The translations under genes were made by a program, and so were the position numbers. From Bacteroidota bacterium (lineage in GTDB: Bacteria; Bacteroidota; Bacteroidia; M30B66), in the NCBI GenBank assembly GCA_027483445.1, contig JAIXUS010000028.1, positions 21,826 through 85,825 on the forward strand: a stretch of 64,000 nucleotides of DNA, in the 5' to 3' direction. A model generated the notes under the pieces. The model ran no database searches. It worked only from the letters and a program-made list of their open reading frames with translations, and was not told where the DNA came from. This document shows, piece by piece, positions 17,060 through 26,790 of the stretch (position 1 is its first letter; every line of letters starts with the position of its first letter).

Positions 17060-19384
17060 TTGATTAGCTTGCAGCCCGTGACACCCTTCATTCAAAACAC
17101 TTCGTCGCACCAAAACTTGTGGCCCGCCCTGTATGGCGGATTATTGGCTGCATTCTGGATGACACCCGACATACAACCGGCTTTGGGCGCGTATGGCTGG
17201 AATGAAATTGGAGAAGCCACCCTCAAACGGCTCGATGCCAACGCCAGAGTCGGTGAATTTCAGCAGTTCATCATCGCCTTCTGCCTCTGTACCGGTTTTT
17301 TGTGGTGGAGTCTCAGCAAAGCCTTCCTACGCTTGCCATCTCCCCTGCTCCAACTCGTTAGAGCGCTTTCTGTAGCCGGCGCATTGCTCGTTTTCGGAGC
17401 ATTCTTTCAACCTGGCATTACGAGCACTGTACTTTGGCCACTGGCGTGGATGGCCCCACTGTACGTTTTTCAATCGCGTTTCTCGTCGAAGTTAGTGCTC
17501 CAGTCGAGCGTCGCCTCGATGGCCTTTAGCATCAGCACCTTTTTGCTCGTTCAATGGCTTTACCCCAAAGCGCTTGGAACTACTGCGCAGGTAGCCCTCA
17601 TTTTTAGCACTTATACAATATGGTTGTTTTGGCTACTTAATCGTGGAAATCGTTTTAAAAACTGGGTTTCAGCGCAAGCCGCAGGAAGCACTATTGCACT
17701 TCTGCCCTTTGTTGTTTCTGAGTTGAAATATGTGCTTCACCGCAATGGCATTGGTGCTTCAGCCGATTTTTTAACCGCTTGTCTCTTAGCATTGTGCTTG
17801 ATAGCTGCATTTTTCGTCTACCGTCGCCCAGCGTGGTCGTTCAAAAAATCGATGGGCTTGATGGCTGTACAGCTGCTCATGGGCTCGGTGTTTATGGCTT
17901 ATTATACGCCTAACGGACAAGCCCCGACAGAAATGTATGAGCTTGCGAACCGCGCACTTCCGCTTATGGAATGGCACTTTTTCAGAACGATACCATTGTT
18001 GGAAAAAGTTTCGTCGCATTTTGTTTCCGATTACGGGTTTGGGCTCATGTATCAGGCTGTGCATGGTTACCATGGTCTTGACTTTCTCATTTACGACGTA
18101 TTTGAATACGTACTTTGGGCGATAATCCTATACTTGTTATTGAAACAGCTGCTTCAGTCGTCGCTCCTTGCCTTGTTTTGCGCCTTGCTGTTGCCCTGGA
18201 GTTCCGGATCATTTTCGGCCTATTACCTTCCAGGCTTCTTACCACTGTTGTTCTTTCTGCATTTACTGAAGCGTCCATCAACACCAAATTATATTGCTTT
18301 TGCAGTTGTAACGGTTGCACTCATTCCCTGGAGAGCCGATTTGTCGGTCGCCTTTTTACCCGGAGTTTTGATTTTGGCACTCGTGGCCATCCTTCAACAT
18401 CGCCTATCTGCGAAAAGCCTGGTTTCCAGCTTTATGGCTTCAGGTTTAACCCTGGCGCTGGTTTGTTGGGCAATATGTCTGTACAAGGGCATCGACTGGA
18501 TAAAAAACCTGAAAGCGATTTTAGATTATCTCATCAGCACCCAGTCATACAGCCTTACAACAATGGGCGACACAGGTAGCGCACACTGGGTTTTGCACCA
18601 TTACCTGATGCCACTGATGGCCGCACTTGGACTGTTAATCTCGTTCAAAAGCCTTTTAGCGTCGAGGTTTAAGGCGCATTTCATGCGGGATGGCATTTTG
18701 GTTTTTTGTGCCTTGTTTGTGTTGATCAATTTTCCACGTGGCATTGTTCGGCATGGGTTTGCGGAGGGTTCCGACAATTTTCTGCTCTCAGTTTCGCTGT
18801 TGTGCTTTCCACTTTCGGTGTTGTGGAGTACAGCCTTAAAACCCTTTCAGCGCAACAGTCTGTACCTGATTTGGATTTTTGTGTTTTCCATTTGGATGCG
18901 CTTTCCGAGTCGCTCCGCTGATGAATCAACACTTGCAGTGGTGTCTATTAAACCACTGAAATCAAGTTCGGTACACTATCATGAATCGAACAAGCGATTG
19001 TTGCCCGATCTGGACTTTTGCAAGGCCAATACAGACACTGTCGTGGGATGGCTTCGCGGCAGATTGGAGGAAGATGAGACCTTCCTGGATTTCAGCAATA
19101 CGCCGATGTTGTATTTCTATGCCGAAAAGCCTGTGCCTTCTTTCTTCTTTCAAAACCCACAAAATGTGCACAGTATAACTTTACAGGAGGATTGGATTTC
19201 GCGCTTGCCTCAGTATAAAGTGCCGTATGTGTTGTACCGTCACCACCCACCCAGCTGGTGGGATGCCACAGATGGAGTTTCGAATGAGGTGCGACATGTA
19301 TTCATTGCCTTGTATCTTCGCCGAAATTATCGCTTCCATGCCTTTGTAGGAGGTTACGAAATCTGGAAGCAGCGTGAAAGATGA
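17060..19384 (+). CDS. Large polytopic membrane protein, unknown function
   Basis: A 774-residue protein with about 14 or more hydrophobic segments across residues 20-600 (for example LWPALYGGLLAAFW, FIIAFCLCTGFLWWSL, VALIFSTYTIWLFWLL, FLTACLLALCLIAAFFVY, AIILYLLLKQLL), followed by a soluble tail of about 150 residues. The topology resembles GT-C-type sugar transferases and O-antigen polymerases, but no diagnostic motif (such as DxD in the first loop) was found, so function is inferred only from its neighbour. There is no early ATG: translation must begin at the TTG at 17060, preceded by GGGGG, or the GTG at 17078. The stop overlaps the GT9 gene start (ATGA). Probable role in surface polysaccharide or lipid glycosylation. 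Confidence 0.7.
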   Translation: MISLQPVTPFIQNTSSHQNLWPALYGGLLAAFWMTPDIQPALGAYGWNEIGEATLKRLDANARVGEFQQFIIAFCLCTGFLWWSLSKAFLRLPSPLLQLVRALSVAGALLVFGAFFQPGITSTVLWPLAWMAPLYVFQSRFSSKLVLQSSVASMAFSISTFLLVQWLYPKALGTTAQVALIFSTYTIWLFWLLNRGNRFKNWVSAQAAGSTIALLPFVVSELKYVLHRNGIGASADFLTACLLALCLIAAFFVYRRPAWSFKKSMGLMAVQLLMGSVFMAYYTPNGQAPTEMYELANRALPLMEWHFFRTIPLLEKVSSHFVSDYGFGLMYQAVHGYHGLDFLIYDVFEYVLWAIILYLLLKQLLQSSLLALFCALLLPWSSGSFSAYYLPGFLPLLFFLHLLKRPSTPNYIAFAVVTVALIPWRADLSVAFLPGVLILALVAILQHRLSAKSLVSSFMASGLTLALVCWAICLYKGIDWIKNLKAILDYLISTQSYSLTTMGDTGSAHWVLHHYLMPLMAALGLLISFKSLLASRFKAHFMRDGILVFCALFVLINFPRGIVRHGFAEGSDNFLLSVSLLCFPLSVLWSTALKPFQRNSLYLIWIFVFSIWMRFPSRSADESTLAVVSIKPLKSSSVHYHESNKRLLPDLDFCKANTDTVVGWLRGRLEEDETFLDFSNTPMLYFYAEKPVPSFFFQNPQNVHSITLQEDWISRLPQYKVPYVLYRHHPPSWWDATDGVSNEVRHVFIALYLRRNYRFHAFVGGYEIWKQRER

Positions 19385-20613
19385 ACACCCGCAGCCAAAT
19401 TGTACTTGATCAAAAAATAGGTGGACTACTGTGCTACCTGCTGCGATTTTGGGTTCGGCTTGGAGGCATGGTGCTCAGAATAAACCATCGGCTCGACAGG
19501 CCATTTGAGCGTATTGTAGTGTGCAAGTTCAAGGGCATGGGCTCAATTGTTCAAGCCTCAGCCTTGCTGAACAGCCTACGGCAAAATTACCCTCAAGCTG
19601 AGCTTTACTTCCTCACAACACCGGCCAACAAAGGAATTTTGGCTTCATTCGGCAGCCTGAAAATCCAAACCTTGTTGGTCGACGATCGTTCGTTATGGGC
19701 CCTGATTGCCGGAACAGTGCGGGCAGTCATCAGCCTTTGGCGAATACGCCCGCAGCTCTACCTCGACCTCGAAGTGTATTCGAACTACTCGAGCTTGGTG
19801 TGCACCTTGAGTTGCGCAACAAACCGAATTGGCTTCTACAAGAGCGACAAAGAATACCGAAGTGGCTTATACACGCATTTGATGTACTACAACATCAAGG
19901 CACCTATTTCGGAGATTTATTTGCAAATGTTGCGCTTGTTACCGGGCAAGCCGGGATACGCTGCGCTGATGGCTCCGGAATTTCCAGCCAACGCTGCAAT
20001 GGAACTCGGAAAAGTATTGCCGGCTGGAGTCTCCTACATGGTCATCAACCCCAACGCCTCCGATTTAAGACTCGAAAGACGCTGGGGGCCAAACAGTTTC
20101 AAAGCGCTGATAGGAAGGCTTTTGGTCATCTATCCACAGCACTATTTTGTGTTTACCGGTGCGCATTCGGAGTCTGAGTATGTGGCTGGCATTTGTGCAT
20201 CATTTTCTGCCGAGCCGCGTGTGCTAAATTCAGCCGGTAGACTCTCGCTAAATGGACTGTTTGCCTTACTAAACGGAGCACAGGCTGTTATAACCAACGA
20301 CACCGGACCATTGCACCTGGCCCTGGCCTATCGAAAACCGACCGTGGGCTTATTCGGTCCTTGTTCGCCGCAACAGTACGGACAAATGGAAAGTTGTGTG
20401 GCCGTTTACAAAAACGTGTATTGCAGTCCGTGCGTGCATGAGTTTAGCATTCCGCCTTGCCGTGGCAACAATACCTGCATGCAACTGATTGAGGTGGAAG
20501 AAGTGCTGCAAGCCTTGTCGGAAGCGCTTCACAGGGCCAATCGCAAGGAGCAAACCCCATTTATTTACCAAATCGACAACCAGGCCTTAGGCTTTGTGGA
20601 TAACCGCAATTGA
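19381..20613 (+). CDS. Glycosyltransferase family 9 (heptosyltransferase-type)
   Basis: A GT-B enzyme of 410 residues in the GT9 family, which transfers heptose or a related sugar from an ADP/NDP donor to LPS core or another glycolipid on the cytoplasmic face. The N-terminal domain shows RIVVCKFKGMGSIVQASALL with the family's GDxxxA-like loop, then YFLTTPANKGIL. The C-terminal donor domain has VINPNAS...ERRWGPNSFKALI, FTGAHSESEYV, and the conserved AVITNDTGPLHLALAYRKPTVGLFGPCSP followed by CSPCVH. The TNDTGPLHLA block is diagnostic. Acceptor and donor are unknown. It starts at ATGA overlapping the polytopic membrane protein and is followed by the threonine aldolase after 1 base. Confidence 0.9.
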   Translation: MNTRSQIVLDQKIGGLLCYLLRFWVRLGGMVLRINHRLDRPFERIVVCKFKGMGSIVQASALLNSLRQNYPQAELYFLTTPANKGILASFGSLKIQTLLVDDRSLWALIAGTVRAVISLWRIRPQLYLDLEVYSNYSSLVCTLSCATNRIGFYKSDKEYRSGLYTHLMYYNIKAPISEIYLQMLRLLPGKPGYAALMAPEFPANAAMELGKVLPAGVSYMVINPNASDLRLERRWGPNSFKALIGRLLVIYPQHYFVFTGAHSESEYVAGICASFSAEPRVLNSAGRLSLNGLFALLNGAQAVITNDTGPLHLALAYRKPTVGLFGPCSPQQYGQMESCVAVYKNVYCSPCVHEFSIPPCRGNNTCMQLIEVEEVLQALSEALHRANRKEQTPFIYQIDNQALGFVDNRN

Positions 20614-20614
20614 T

Positions 20615-21646
20615 ATGCATCGTTTTTTCGCTTCCGACAATGGCTCGGGCATTCATCCAAACATACTTGAAGCCTTAACAAAGGCCAATGTTGGACATAC
20701 CAAGGGCTACGGCTACGACGAATTTACACGGCGAGCTGAGGCAGATTTCAGCGCTTTGTTTGGCGACCACATTCAAGTGTTTTTCGTGTACAGTGGCACC
20801 GGAGCCAATGTGCTTTCGTTGCAAAGCTGTTTGCAATCGTTCGAGGCGGTGGTTTGCAGCGACACTGCACACATCTACACCGACGAAACCGGAGCACCTG
20901 AATACAATCTGGGCGTAAAGCTGATTGCTTTACCTTCGGTAGATGGTAAAATTTCGGTTGATCAGCTCGATCGGATATTGATTGGCAGAGGTGTGGAGCA
21001 TCACGTGCAGCCTAAGGTAATTTCGCTCACCCAAAGCACGGAGTATGGAACCATTTACAGCCTTGAAGAAGTGAAGGCCATTTCTGCCTTTTGCCGCCAG
21101 CACGATTTGTATTTGCACATGGATGGGGCCCGGATTGCCAATGCCCTCGCCTCGCTGAATTGCAGTCCTAACGCATTTTTTAGTGAAGCGGGCGTTGATA
21201 TTCTCAGTTTCGGTGGCACCAAAAACGGTATGTTGATGGGTGAAGCTGTGGTGGTGTTTCGGGAGGAGCTCGCCAAAACAATGAAATACCGGAGAAAGCA
21301 ATCGTTGCAGCTATATTCTAAAATGCGGTTCATGTCGGCGCAATTCAGTGCCTATTTTCACGATGGACTTTGGCTTGATCTGGCTCGACACAGCAACGAA
21401 ATGGCGAGATATCTAGCCGATGAATTGCATAGTTTAGGCGAACAGGTGCGCATTACCCGACCTGTAGAAGCCAATGGAGTGTTCTGTATTTTTCCGAATG
21501 GCATAGAGGAAGAACTCATGGAGCGTTTTCCGTTCTATTATTGGAATGAGGAGGATCGCGAAATCAGATTGATGTGCAGCTGGGACACCACAACTGCTGA
21601 TATTGATGCGTTTGTGGAGGCCACGCGGAGATTGATGCCGAAATAG
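20615..21646 (+). CDS. Low-specificity threonine aldolase / beta-eliminating lyase family
   Basis: PLP-dependent fold type I enzyme of 343 residues that cleaves L-threonine or L-allo-threonine to glycine and acetaldehyde. Motifs are RFFASDNGSGIHP at the N-terminus, the cofactor-binding VYSGTGANVLSLQ, LTQSTEYGTIYSLEE, LHMDGARIANAL (Asp contacts the pyridine N) and FGGTKNGMLMGEAVV with the Schiff-base Lys. The start at 20615 is used because the region back to 20594 lies inside the previous gene; the ATG begins 1 base after that stop. It ends the same-strand run that starts at dnaB. The pairing with a GT9 gene may be a transcriptional convenience. Confidence 0.92.
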   Translation: MHRFFASDNGSGIHPNILEALTKANVGHTKGYGYDEFTRRAEADFSALFGDHIQVFFVYSGTGANVLSLQSCLQSFEAVVCSDTAHIYTDETGAPEYNLGVKLIALPSVDGKISVDQLDRILIGRGVEHHVQPKVISLTQSTEYGTIYSLEEVKAISAFCRQHDLYLHMDGARIANALASLNCSPNAFFSEAGVDILSFGGTKNGMLMGEAVVVFREELAKTMKYRRKQSLQLYSKMRFMSAQFSAYFHDGLWLDLARHSNEMARYLADELHSLGEQVRITRPVEANGVFCIFPNGIEEELMERFPFYYWNEEDREIRLMCSWDTTTADIDAFVEATRRLMPK

Positions 21647-21976
21647 GGCGTATCAGCCTGAGTTCAGCTGCGTATGGGCAAAGTCCTGCAAACTTTAAAT
21701 TCCTGACAGATTTATGCGGCAAGCGGTGATTTGGGGTGATGCTTGTTTGATGACTTGCTGAACAGCCCTTGCCCCTATTTTTTTGACTGAGTTTCGATCC
21801 GGAACCGATGCTTGCTGATTGCATTCAAACGGCCGAATCTACAGGCTTTGGGCATATTATTGAATGCCCTTTTGGGCGCGAATGATGGCCGCGCATCGGT
21901 AGCGAATAACCGAAGATTGAAGCCTCACATTGTTCGTCTGTTTTTTTGCTACTTTCATTGTAAGAAAACCAACGCT
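21647..21976. other. Intergenic region after the threonine aldolase
   Basis: About 330 bases with no supportable gene. A hairpin GGGCAT (21850-21855) with ATGCCC (21864-21869) followed by TTTT could be a weak terminator but is 200 bases after the stop. TACTTTCA near 21950 matches seven of eight promoter positions or fewer and was not called. Confidence 0.5.
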
Positions 21977-22996
21977 ATGAAAATTGTAAAATTTATTGGG
22001 ATAGGTCTGCTCGGCCTGGTCCTCCTTATTGTGATTGCCGGCCTTATTCTGCCGGCAAAAGTCGAAACTGAACGATCGCTGCTCATCAATGCCTCGCCAG
22101 AAGTGCTCTTCGAACAGGTGAATGTGCTGCCCAACTGGGAAAAATGGTCGCCGTGGAAGGAAATGGATCCTGAGTCGAAAATGACATACTCCACGCCCAA
22201 TGCCGGGGTGGGCGCTTTCTACACCTGGGAAGGTCCCGAAACCGGAAAAGGCAAACTTACCCTAACCGAGGTGGTGCCTTACAGCCGAATAAACACAAAG
22301 CTGGAGTTCGATGGACAGGGCAATTCAACGGCTGCATATTTATTTGAGCCTCAACCCGACGGACAGGTAAATGTGCGTTGGACCTTCAGCACCGACATGG
22401 GTGGAAATCCGTTTATGCGGGTGTTTGGAGTGGTGATGAAGAGCATGCTGAACGACCAGTTTGAACGCGGCCTTCAAAAACTTAAAGAAGTTGCAGAGGC
22501 CGCACCGAAGCCGGTAAAGCTAAGCTGGAAAGGACGAGTGGAAGCCGCTACAGTACTCGATCTTCCGGCACAATACTACCTTGCGGTACACGATACTGCA
22601 TCGGTGGCTACCATTTCCAATAAGTTGGGACAAGCTTATGGTAAGATCATGGAGGCCGCAGCCAAACAAAAGCTTGAGCCCAGCGGACCTCCTTTTGCCA
22701 TTTATTACTCGCAATCGAACACCCAATTCGACTTTGATGCGGCTTTGCCCATCGGAAAAGCAGGTAAGTCGGAAGGTATGGTAATGGCGGCTCAGCGCTC
22801 GGCCAGGAGAGCAGTTTGTGTAGCCTTTTACGGCGATTACAGCCAAACTCCACTCGCCCACGAAACCGCCGATGCCTTTATTAGAAACAACAACAAAACC
22901 ACGACGGGTCCACCTTGGGAAGAATATGTCAGCGATCCGGGTCTGGAAAAAGACACTTCGAATTGGTTAACCAAAGTGTATTACCCCATCCGTTAA
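21977..22996 (+). CDS. SRPBCC domain protein with GyrI-like C-terminal domain
   Basis: A 339-residue two-domain protein. An N-terminal membrane anchor (VKFIGIGLLGLVLLIVIAGLIL) is followed by a START/SRPBCC polyketide-cyclase-like domain, residues ~25-175, with VETERSLLINASPEVLFEQVNVLPNWEKWSPW. A GyrI-like small-molecule-binding domain (AraC effector-binding type) spans ~190-339, with LPAQYYLAVHDTASVATISNKLG and the terminal WLTKVYYPI. Both domains are hydrophobic-ligand-binding folds, so a membrane-tethered sensor or carrier is plausible; no ligand is known. The start at 21977 is chosen because it begins the anchor; the upstream extension to 21812 has no similarity. It converges on prmC. Confidence 0.85.
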   Translation: MKIVKFIGIGLLGLVLLIVIAGLILPAKVETERSLLINASPEVLFEQVNVLPNWEKWSPWKEMDPESKMTYSTPNAGVGAFYTWEGPETGKGKLTLTEVVPYSRINTKLEFDGQGNSTAAYLFEPQPDGQVNVRWTFSTDMGGNPFMRVFGVVMKSMLNDQFERGLQKLKEVAEAAPKPVKLSWKGRVEAATVLDLPAQYYLAVHDTASVATISNKLGQAYGKIMEAAAKQKLEPSGPPFAIYYSQSNTQFDFDAALPIGKAGKSEGMVMAAQRSARRAVCVAFYGDYSQTPLAHETADAFIRNNNKTTTGPPWEEYVSDPGLEKDTSNWLTKVYYPIR

Positions 22997-23059
22997 ACCT
23001 GAATATCCTTCTTTTGGATTAAGGCTGCACGGCAGTAAATACTAACGAGTCTCATTCGT

Positions 23060-23926
23060 TTATCCACGCCTAGCGGTAACCATTCGGGGATTGCCGCTCA
23101 GGTCGTGGTGAATGCGCACATCCATAAGTTGGGCCTTTCGGAACAGGCTAGCCACCTCATCGCAACGGCGGTAATGGCATTCGACGGCCAATAAACCGCC
23201 GGGCTTTAGGCTCTGCCCACTTGCCAATGCGGCCAATTTGCGGTAAAACACCAGGGCATCGCTGCCGGGAGCAAATAAGGCCAGATGAGGCTCGTGTTCA
23301 AGCACAGTGCTGCTTATGCTTTCCGATTCGTCAATCGTAATGTATGGCGGGTTCGACACCAGCACGTCCACAGGTGTCGAAAGGGATTCAATTTGCAACA
23401 GGTCGAACTGTTCAAAACTAACCTCCAGCTGTAGTCTCTCTGCATTTTCGAGGGCAACAGTCAGTGCCTCCCGGCTCAGGTCAGAGGCACTCAGTTTGGC
23501 CTGTGGCAAGTAATGTTTCAGCGCCAGGGCAATGCAGCCGCTCCCTGAACAGGCATCATGTATGTGCAGCGAGGAACTGCCGCCAAATTGCTCCACAATC
23601 AGATTCACCAACTCCTCAGTTTCGGGTCGAGGTATAAGCACCGCAGGATTTACCGTGAGTTCCAGCTCCATAAACCAGGTCCTGCCCATGATATATTGCA
23701 CTGGCTCACCCTTTCGAAGGCGCTTCACAAATCGCGAATAGGCCAGTAACTCGCTTTCGAGCACTCGTTTATCGGGCTCGAGGTGTAAGGTGAGGTGCGA
23801 AAAGCCGTTAATCCATCCCGCCGCGAGGCGAAAAAGCACCAAAACCTCCTCCTTACTGTACTGAGGCTCCAGCTGAGCATAGAAAAACTTACGGATGTCG
23901 GATAAACGATTCCCTCCAATTTTCAT
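23060..23926 (-). CDS. prmC: Peptide chain release factor N(5)-glutamine methyltransferase
   Basis: S-adenosylmethionine-dependent enzyme that methylates the GGQ glutamine of release factors RF1/RF2 in the cytoplasm. The 288-residue length is typical. The N-terminal helical domain includes LRKGEPVQYIMGRTWFMELELTVNPAVLIPRPETEELV, followed by the Rossmann methyltransferase fold with IHDACSGSGCIALALKHYLP (SAM-binding) and NPPY at residues 192-195, the substrate-glutamine motif. The start at 23926 (MKIGGNRLSD) matches family N-termini; the long upstream open frame overlaps ribD in antisense and is discarded. It is divergent from ribD with about 48 bases between start codons. Confidence 0.95.
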   Translation of the reverse strand: MKIGGNRLSDIRKFFYAQLEPQYSKEEVLVLFRLAAGWINGFSHLTLHLEPDKRVLESELLAYSRFVKRLRKGEPVQYIMGRTWFMELELTVNPAVLIPRPETEELVNLIVEQFGGSSSLHIHDACSGSGCIALALKHYLPQAKLSASDLSREALTVALENAERLQLEVSFEQFDLLQIESLSTPVDVLVSNPPYITIDESESISSTVLEHEPHLALFAPGSDALVFYRKLAALASGQSLKPGGLLAVECHYRRCDEVASLFRKAQLMDVRIHHDLSGNPRMVTARRG

Positions 23927-23974
23927 AGATGCGCAAGATGCACAATTTTGGCGTGTGCGCTGTACCTTGCAGCC

Positions 23975-25030
23975 ATGGAAGCATACATGCGCCGCGCCAT
24001 CGAAATTGCCCGTTTTGGGGAAGGCTTTGTCGCCCCGAATCCTATGGTAGGCTGCGTAATTGTTGCTGATAATCAAATTATTGGGGAGGGATGGCATCGC
24101 GCTTACGGTGAGGCCCATGCCGAGGTGAGAGCCCTCGAAGCCGTAAGCAACAAAGACTTGCTTCGCCGTGCCACCCTGTATGTTACCCTCGAACCTTGCA
24201 GTCACTACGGCAAAACACCGCCCTGTGCCAAAGCCATTGTTGATGCCGGAATCCAAAAGGTTGTTATAGCTACACTCGACCCTAATCCACTTGTGGCAGG
24301 CCGAGGCATGTCTTTTTTAAAAGCGCATGGCATAGCGGTAAGCACCAGACTGTTGGCCAAGGAGGCCCGCTACATGAACCGACGCTTTCTGTACGCTTTT
24401 GAGCACAGCCTGCCTTACGTTGTGTTAAAGTGGGCCGAGAGTGCCGACCGCTTTATGGACCCCTTACGGAGCTCTGGTGAGCAAGGCAGCATAGCCATAT
24501 CGTCGCGCCTCTCGCGCCAGGATGCTCATCGGCTGAGGGCCGCTCAACAGGCTATTCTGGTGGGGAAAAACACGGCGCTTATCGACAATCCGGCCCTAAC
24601 ACTTCGCCATTGGCCAGGCCGAAATCCCACGCGTATTCTCCTCGATGCTCAACTGGAGGTGCCGCGGCACTTTACTCTTTTCGATGACTCAGCGCGCGTA
24701 CTGGTGTTCAACCGCCTGCGAAATGAACACGAGGGGCATGTCGAATTCTGCCAATATGCCGGCGACATGCTCGAGCCCGCGGCACTTTTGCAAATGTTAC
24801 AAATTCGGGGAATCCAATCTGTGTTGGTTGAAGGCGGCCGAAACACGCTGCAACAATTTATCGATGCCGGGTTATGGAACGAAGTCTGGATTTACCAATC
24901 GTCACAAACCCTTCAACACGGCTTACCCGCCCCTACTCTGCCCAGTTTACAGCCTTTTGCCGTAGATCGTCTTGGTGAGGATTTGAGAATGATATATTTG
25001 AATACAGCGATTACTGTTATTCACGGATAA
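23975..25030 (+). CDS. ribD: Bifunctional diaminohydroxyphosphoribosylaminopyrimidine deaminase / 5-amino-6-(5-phosphoribosylamino)uracil reductase
   Basis: Catalyses the second and third steps of riboflavin synthesis: deamination then NADPH-dependent reduction. The N-terminal CDA-fold deaminase has APNPMVGCVIV, the zinc ligand His48 with catalytic Glu50 (HAEV), and Cys75/Cys84 in EPCSHYGKTPPC. The C-terminal reductase domain includes YVVLKWAES, AILVGKNTALIDNPALTLRHWPGRNPTRILLD and SVLVEGGRNTLQQFIDAGLWNEVWIY. Length is the family norm of about 350 residues. The ATG at 23975 is used instead of the GTG at 23948. Other rib genes are not in the window. The 3' end overlaps the convergent T9SS gene by 14 bases. 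Confidence 0.95.
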   Translation: MEAYMRRAIEIARFGEGFVAPNPMVGCVIVADNQIIGEGWHRAYGEAHAEVRALEAVSNKDLLRRATLYVTLEPCSHYGKTPPCAKAIVDAGIQKVVIATLDPNPLVAGRGMSFLKAHGIAVSTRLLAKEARYMNRRFLYAFEHSLPYVVLKWAESADRFMDPLRSSGEQGSIAISSRLSRQDAHRLRAAQQAILVGKNTALIDNPALTLRHWPGRNPTRILLDAQLEVPRHFTLFDDSARVLVFNRLRNEHEGHVEFCQYAGDMLEPAALLQMLQIRGIQSVLVEGGRNTLQQFIDAGLWNEVWIYQSSQTLQHGLPAPTLPSLQPFAVDRLGEDLRMIYLNTAITVIHG

Positions 25031-26696
25031 ACTTGAGCTGTTGCGGTCCATCGGCCCGTTGAACGGTTACAATGTACATTCCTGCGGGTAATTGTTGCAC
25101 CGGCAAAGCATTGCCTCGGCCTTGGATCAGAAGCTTACCGCTGATGTCGTGCACCAGATAGGGCTCATGATCCAGAGTATTCAAATACAGGGTTTCGGCC
25201 ACCGGATTTGGCCAAGCCACGAGAGATTGTAGCCCGGAGGCAGAAGGCCATCCGCCGGTAGGCGATAAATTATAACGAAACAGGTAGCCTTGCAAAGTAG
25301 TATCACCGGGAATTACGTCGTTTAAGGCATCGGCGCCCGGGTTGGTATTGCCTTCGAGCTGACCAGCCACATGGAGAATGGAATTGCTCATTTCAATATC
25401 GAGCACCGACTGAGTGCCGGTACCCAAAATTTGAATGAGGTTTACCAGTTGGTTATTCTCGTTGAGATAGGCTAAAAATCCATCAGATTCGATACCCGAA
25501 ACTAAGCTCAGGGTACCTGCAGCGGAGGGCAGCGTTAAATTTCCGGTGAAGGTACCACTCAAAAGCACCTGATTTTCGGGGGTAAACACCATTGAACCAA
25601 AAGTGGCATTGAGTCCGCTAAGCCCATCTGCCACAAAACCATTCACGTAATTGCCCTGATTGGTGTAGCGTAGCAGGAATGGAGCCGCGGCAATTCCATT
25701 TGAGTTTAGCTGCACGGTAGCAAAACCGGGGTCTACATCCATTGAGCTGCTGTTCATAGAGCCATTGAGAACAATTTGGTTATCGGGCGTAACCATTACC
25801 TGATTGCCCAATTCAATTGAATTTGCACCGAGGTTAAAGCCCCAGGCGAGAGCACCGGTGCTGGCATTGTACTTCACTAAGTAAGCATCTGTGGCGCAGG
25901 TAAGGTTGGTTGTGCCCGGCCCTGGATCAATATCGGCGGTGCCACCCAGCAATCCGGTGCAATACACAAAACCATCTTCAGCAATGGCCAACGATGAAAC
26001 ATAATCGATTACAGGTGTGGTTGAACCGATGGTATTTACCCACTGTAAGTTAAGATCGGTATCGTACTTGGCCAAAAAGCCATCGCCCGAAAAGACAAAT
26101 GAACTGCGCGAGGCGGTGCCGGGACCAAAGTCGAAATCGACTGTATTGTTGTACTGCCCGCAAAGGTAGAGCTCGTTACTGTCGTAATTGTAGCGAATGC
26201 TACGGATGTCGATTACTCCGCCGGGACTAAGGTCAACAAAGCTCAGGAGTGAACCGGTTTCGCCTTCGAGGCGGACGAAAAAGCCATCCAGTCCATTGGC
26301 CGGATTAGAGGCAATGAGCTGCTCTTCGGCATCGGGGTTTACGTCGATGCTACCTGTAAAGCGGCCCGAAACCCATACATTGCCGAGTGGGTCGGTGGCA
26401 ATTGCCGAAACCTGATCATTCCCACTACCGCCAATGGCCTTTACCCAGAGTAACTGTCCGGTGGCGCTGTAACGGGCTATGTACACATCCTGAAATCCGT
26501 AGCCATCCAACGAAGTTTGACCAAAAGTGGCAGGCCCCTGAAAGTTCCCGGCCACAAAAACTCCACCTTGGGGCGCCGAAGCAATGCGTTGTGCGTTATC
26601 GCTTTGCGGACCTCCGAAAGTGTTGGCCCACTCAAATTGTTGGGCATTCAAAAAACACGGGAGCAGCGCCAGAACGAGGTAAATTTTCTGCATCAA
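25017..26696 (-). CDS. T9SS-exported beta-propeller protein (SBBP-like repeats)
   Basis: A 559-residue secreted protein. A signal peptide (QKIYLVLALLPCFLNAQ) is followed by repeats of ~60-70 residues with the form WVNTIGS...VSSLAIAEDGFVYCTG, typical of SBBP/beta-propeller repeats: WANTFGGPQSDNAQRIASAPQGG, WVKAIGGSGNDQVSAIATDPLGNVWVSGRF and similar. Several repeats include DxDPGPGTTNL-type loops. The C-terminus (VAWPNPVAETLYLNTLD... LLIQGRGNALPVQQLPAGMYIVTV) is a type A T9SS sorting domain. The product is presumably surface-displayed or released; ligand unknown. The start may be either of the adjacent ATGs at 26696 and 26693. It overlaps ribD tail to tail by 14 bases. Confidence 0.88.
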   Translation of the reverse strand: MMQKIYLVLALLPCFLNAQQFEWANTFGGPQSDNAQRIASAPQGGVFVAGNFQGPATFGQTSLDGYGFQDVYIARYSATGQLLWVKAIGGSGNDQVSAIATDPLGNVWVSGRFTGSIDVNPDAEEQLIASNPANGLDGFFVRLEGETGSLLSFVDLSPGGVIDIRSIRYNYDSNELYLCGQYNNTVDFDFGPGTASRSSFVFSGDGFLAKYDTDLNLQWVNTIGSTTPVIDYVSSLAIAEDGFVYCTGLLGGTADIDPGPGTTNLTCATDAYLVKYNASTGALAWGFNLGANSIELGNQVMVTPDNQIVLNGSMNSSSMDVDPGFATVQLNSNGIAAAPFLLRYTNQGNYVNGFVADGLSGLNATFGSMVFTPENQVLLSGTFTGNLTLPSAAGTLSLVSGIESDGFLAYLNENNQLVNLIQILGTGTQSVLDIEMSNSILHVAGQLEGNTNPGADALNDVIPGDTTLQGYLFRYNLSPTGGWPSASGLQSLVAWPNPVAETLYLNTLDHEPYLVHDISGKLLIQGRGNALPVQQLPAGMYIVTVQRADGPQQLKFIRE

Positions 26697-26790
26697 TGTG
26701 GTATTGGTTTTTCAAAAGTAGAGAGTATACCGCATTCTGCAAGGATGAGTTACAAACCGCAGGCTTTTGATAACTTCGACCTGCAGCCGA

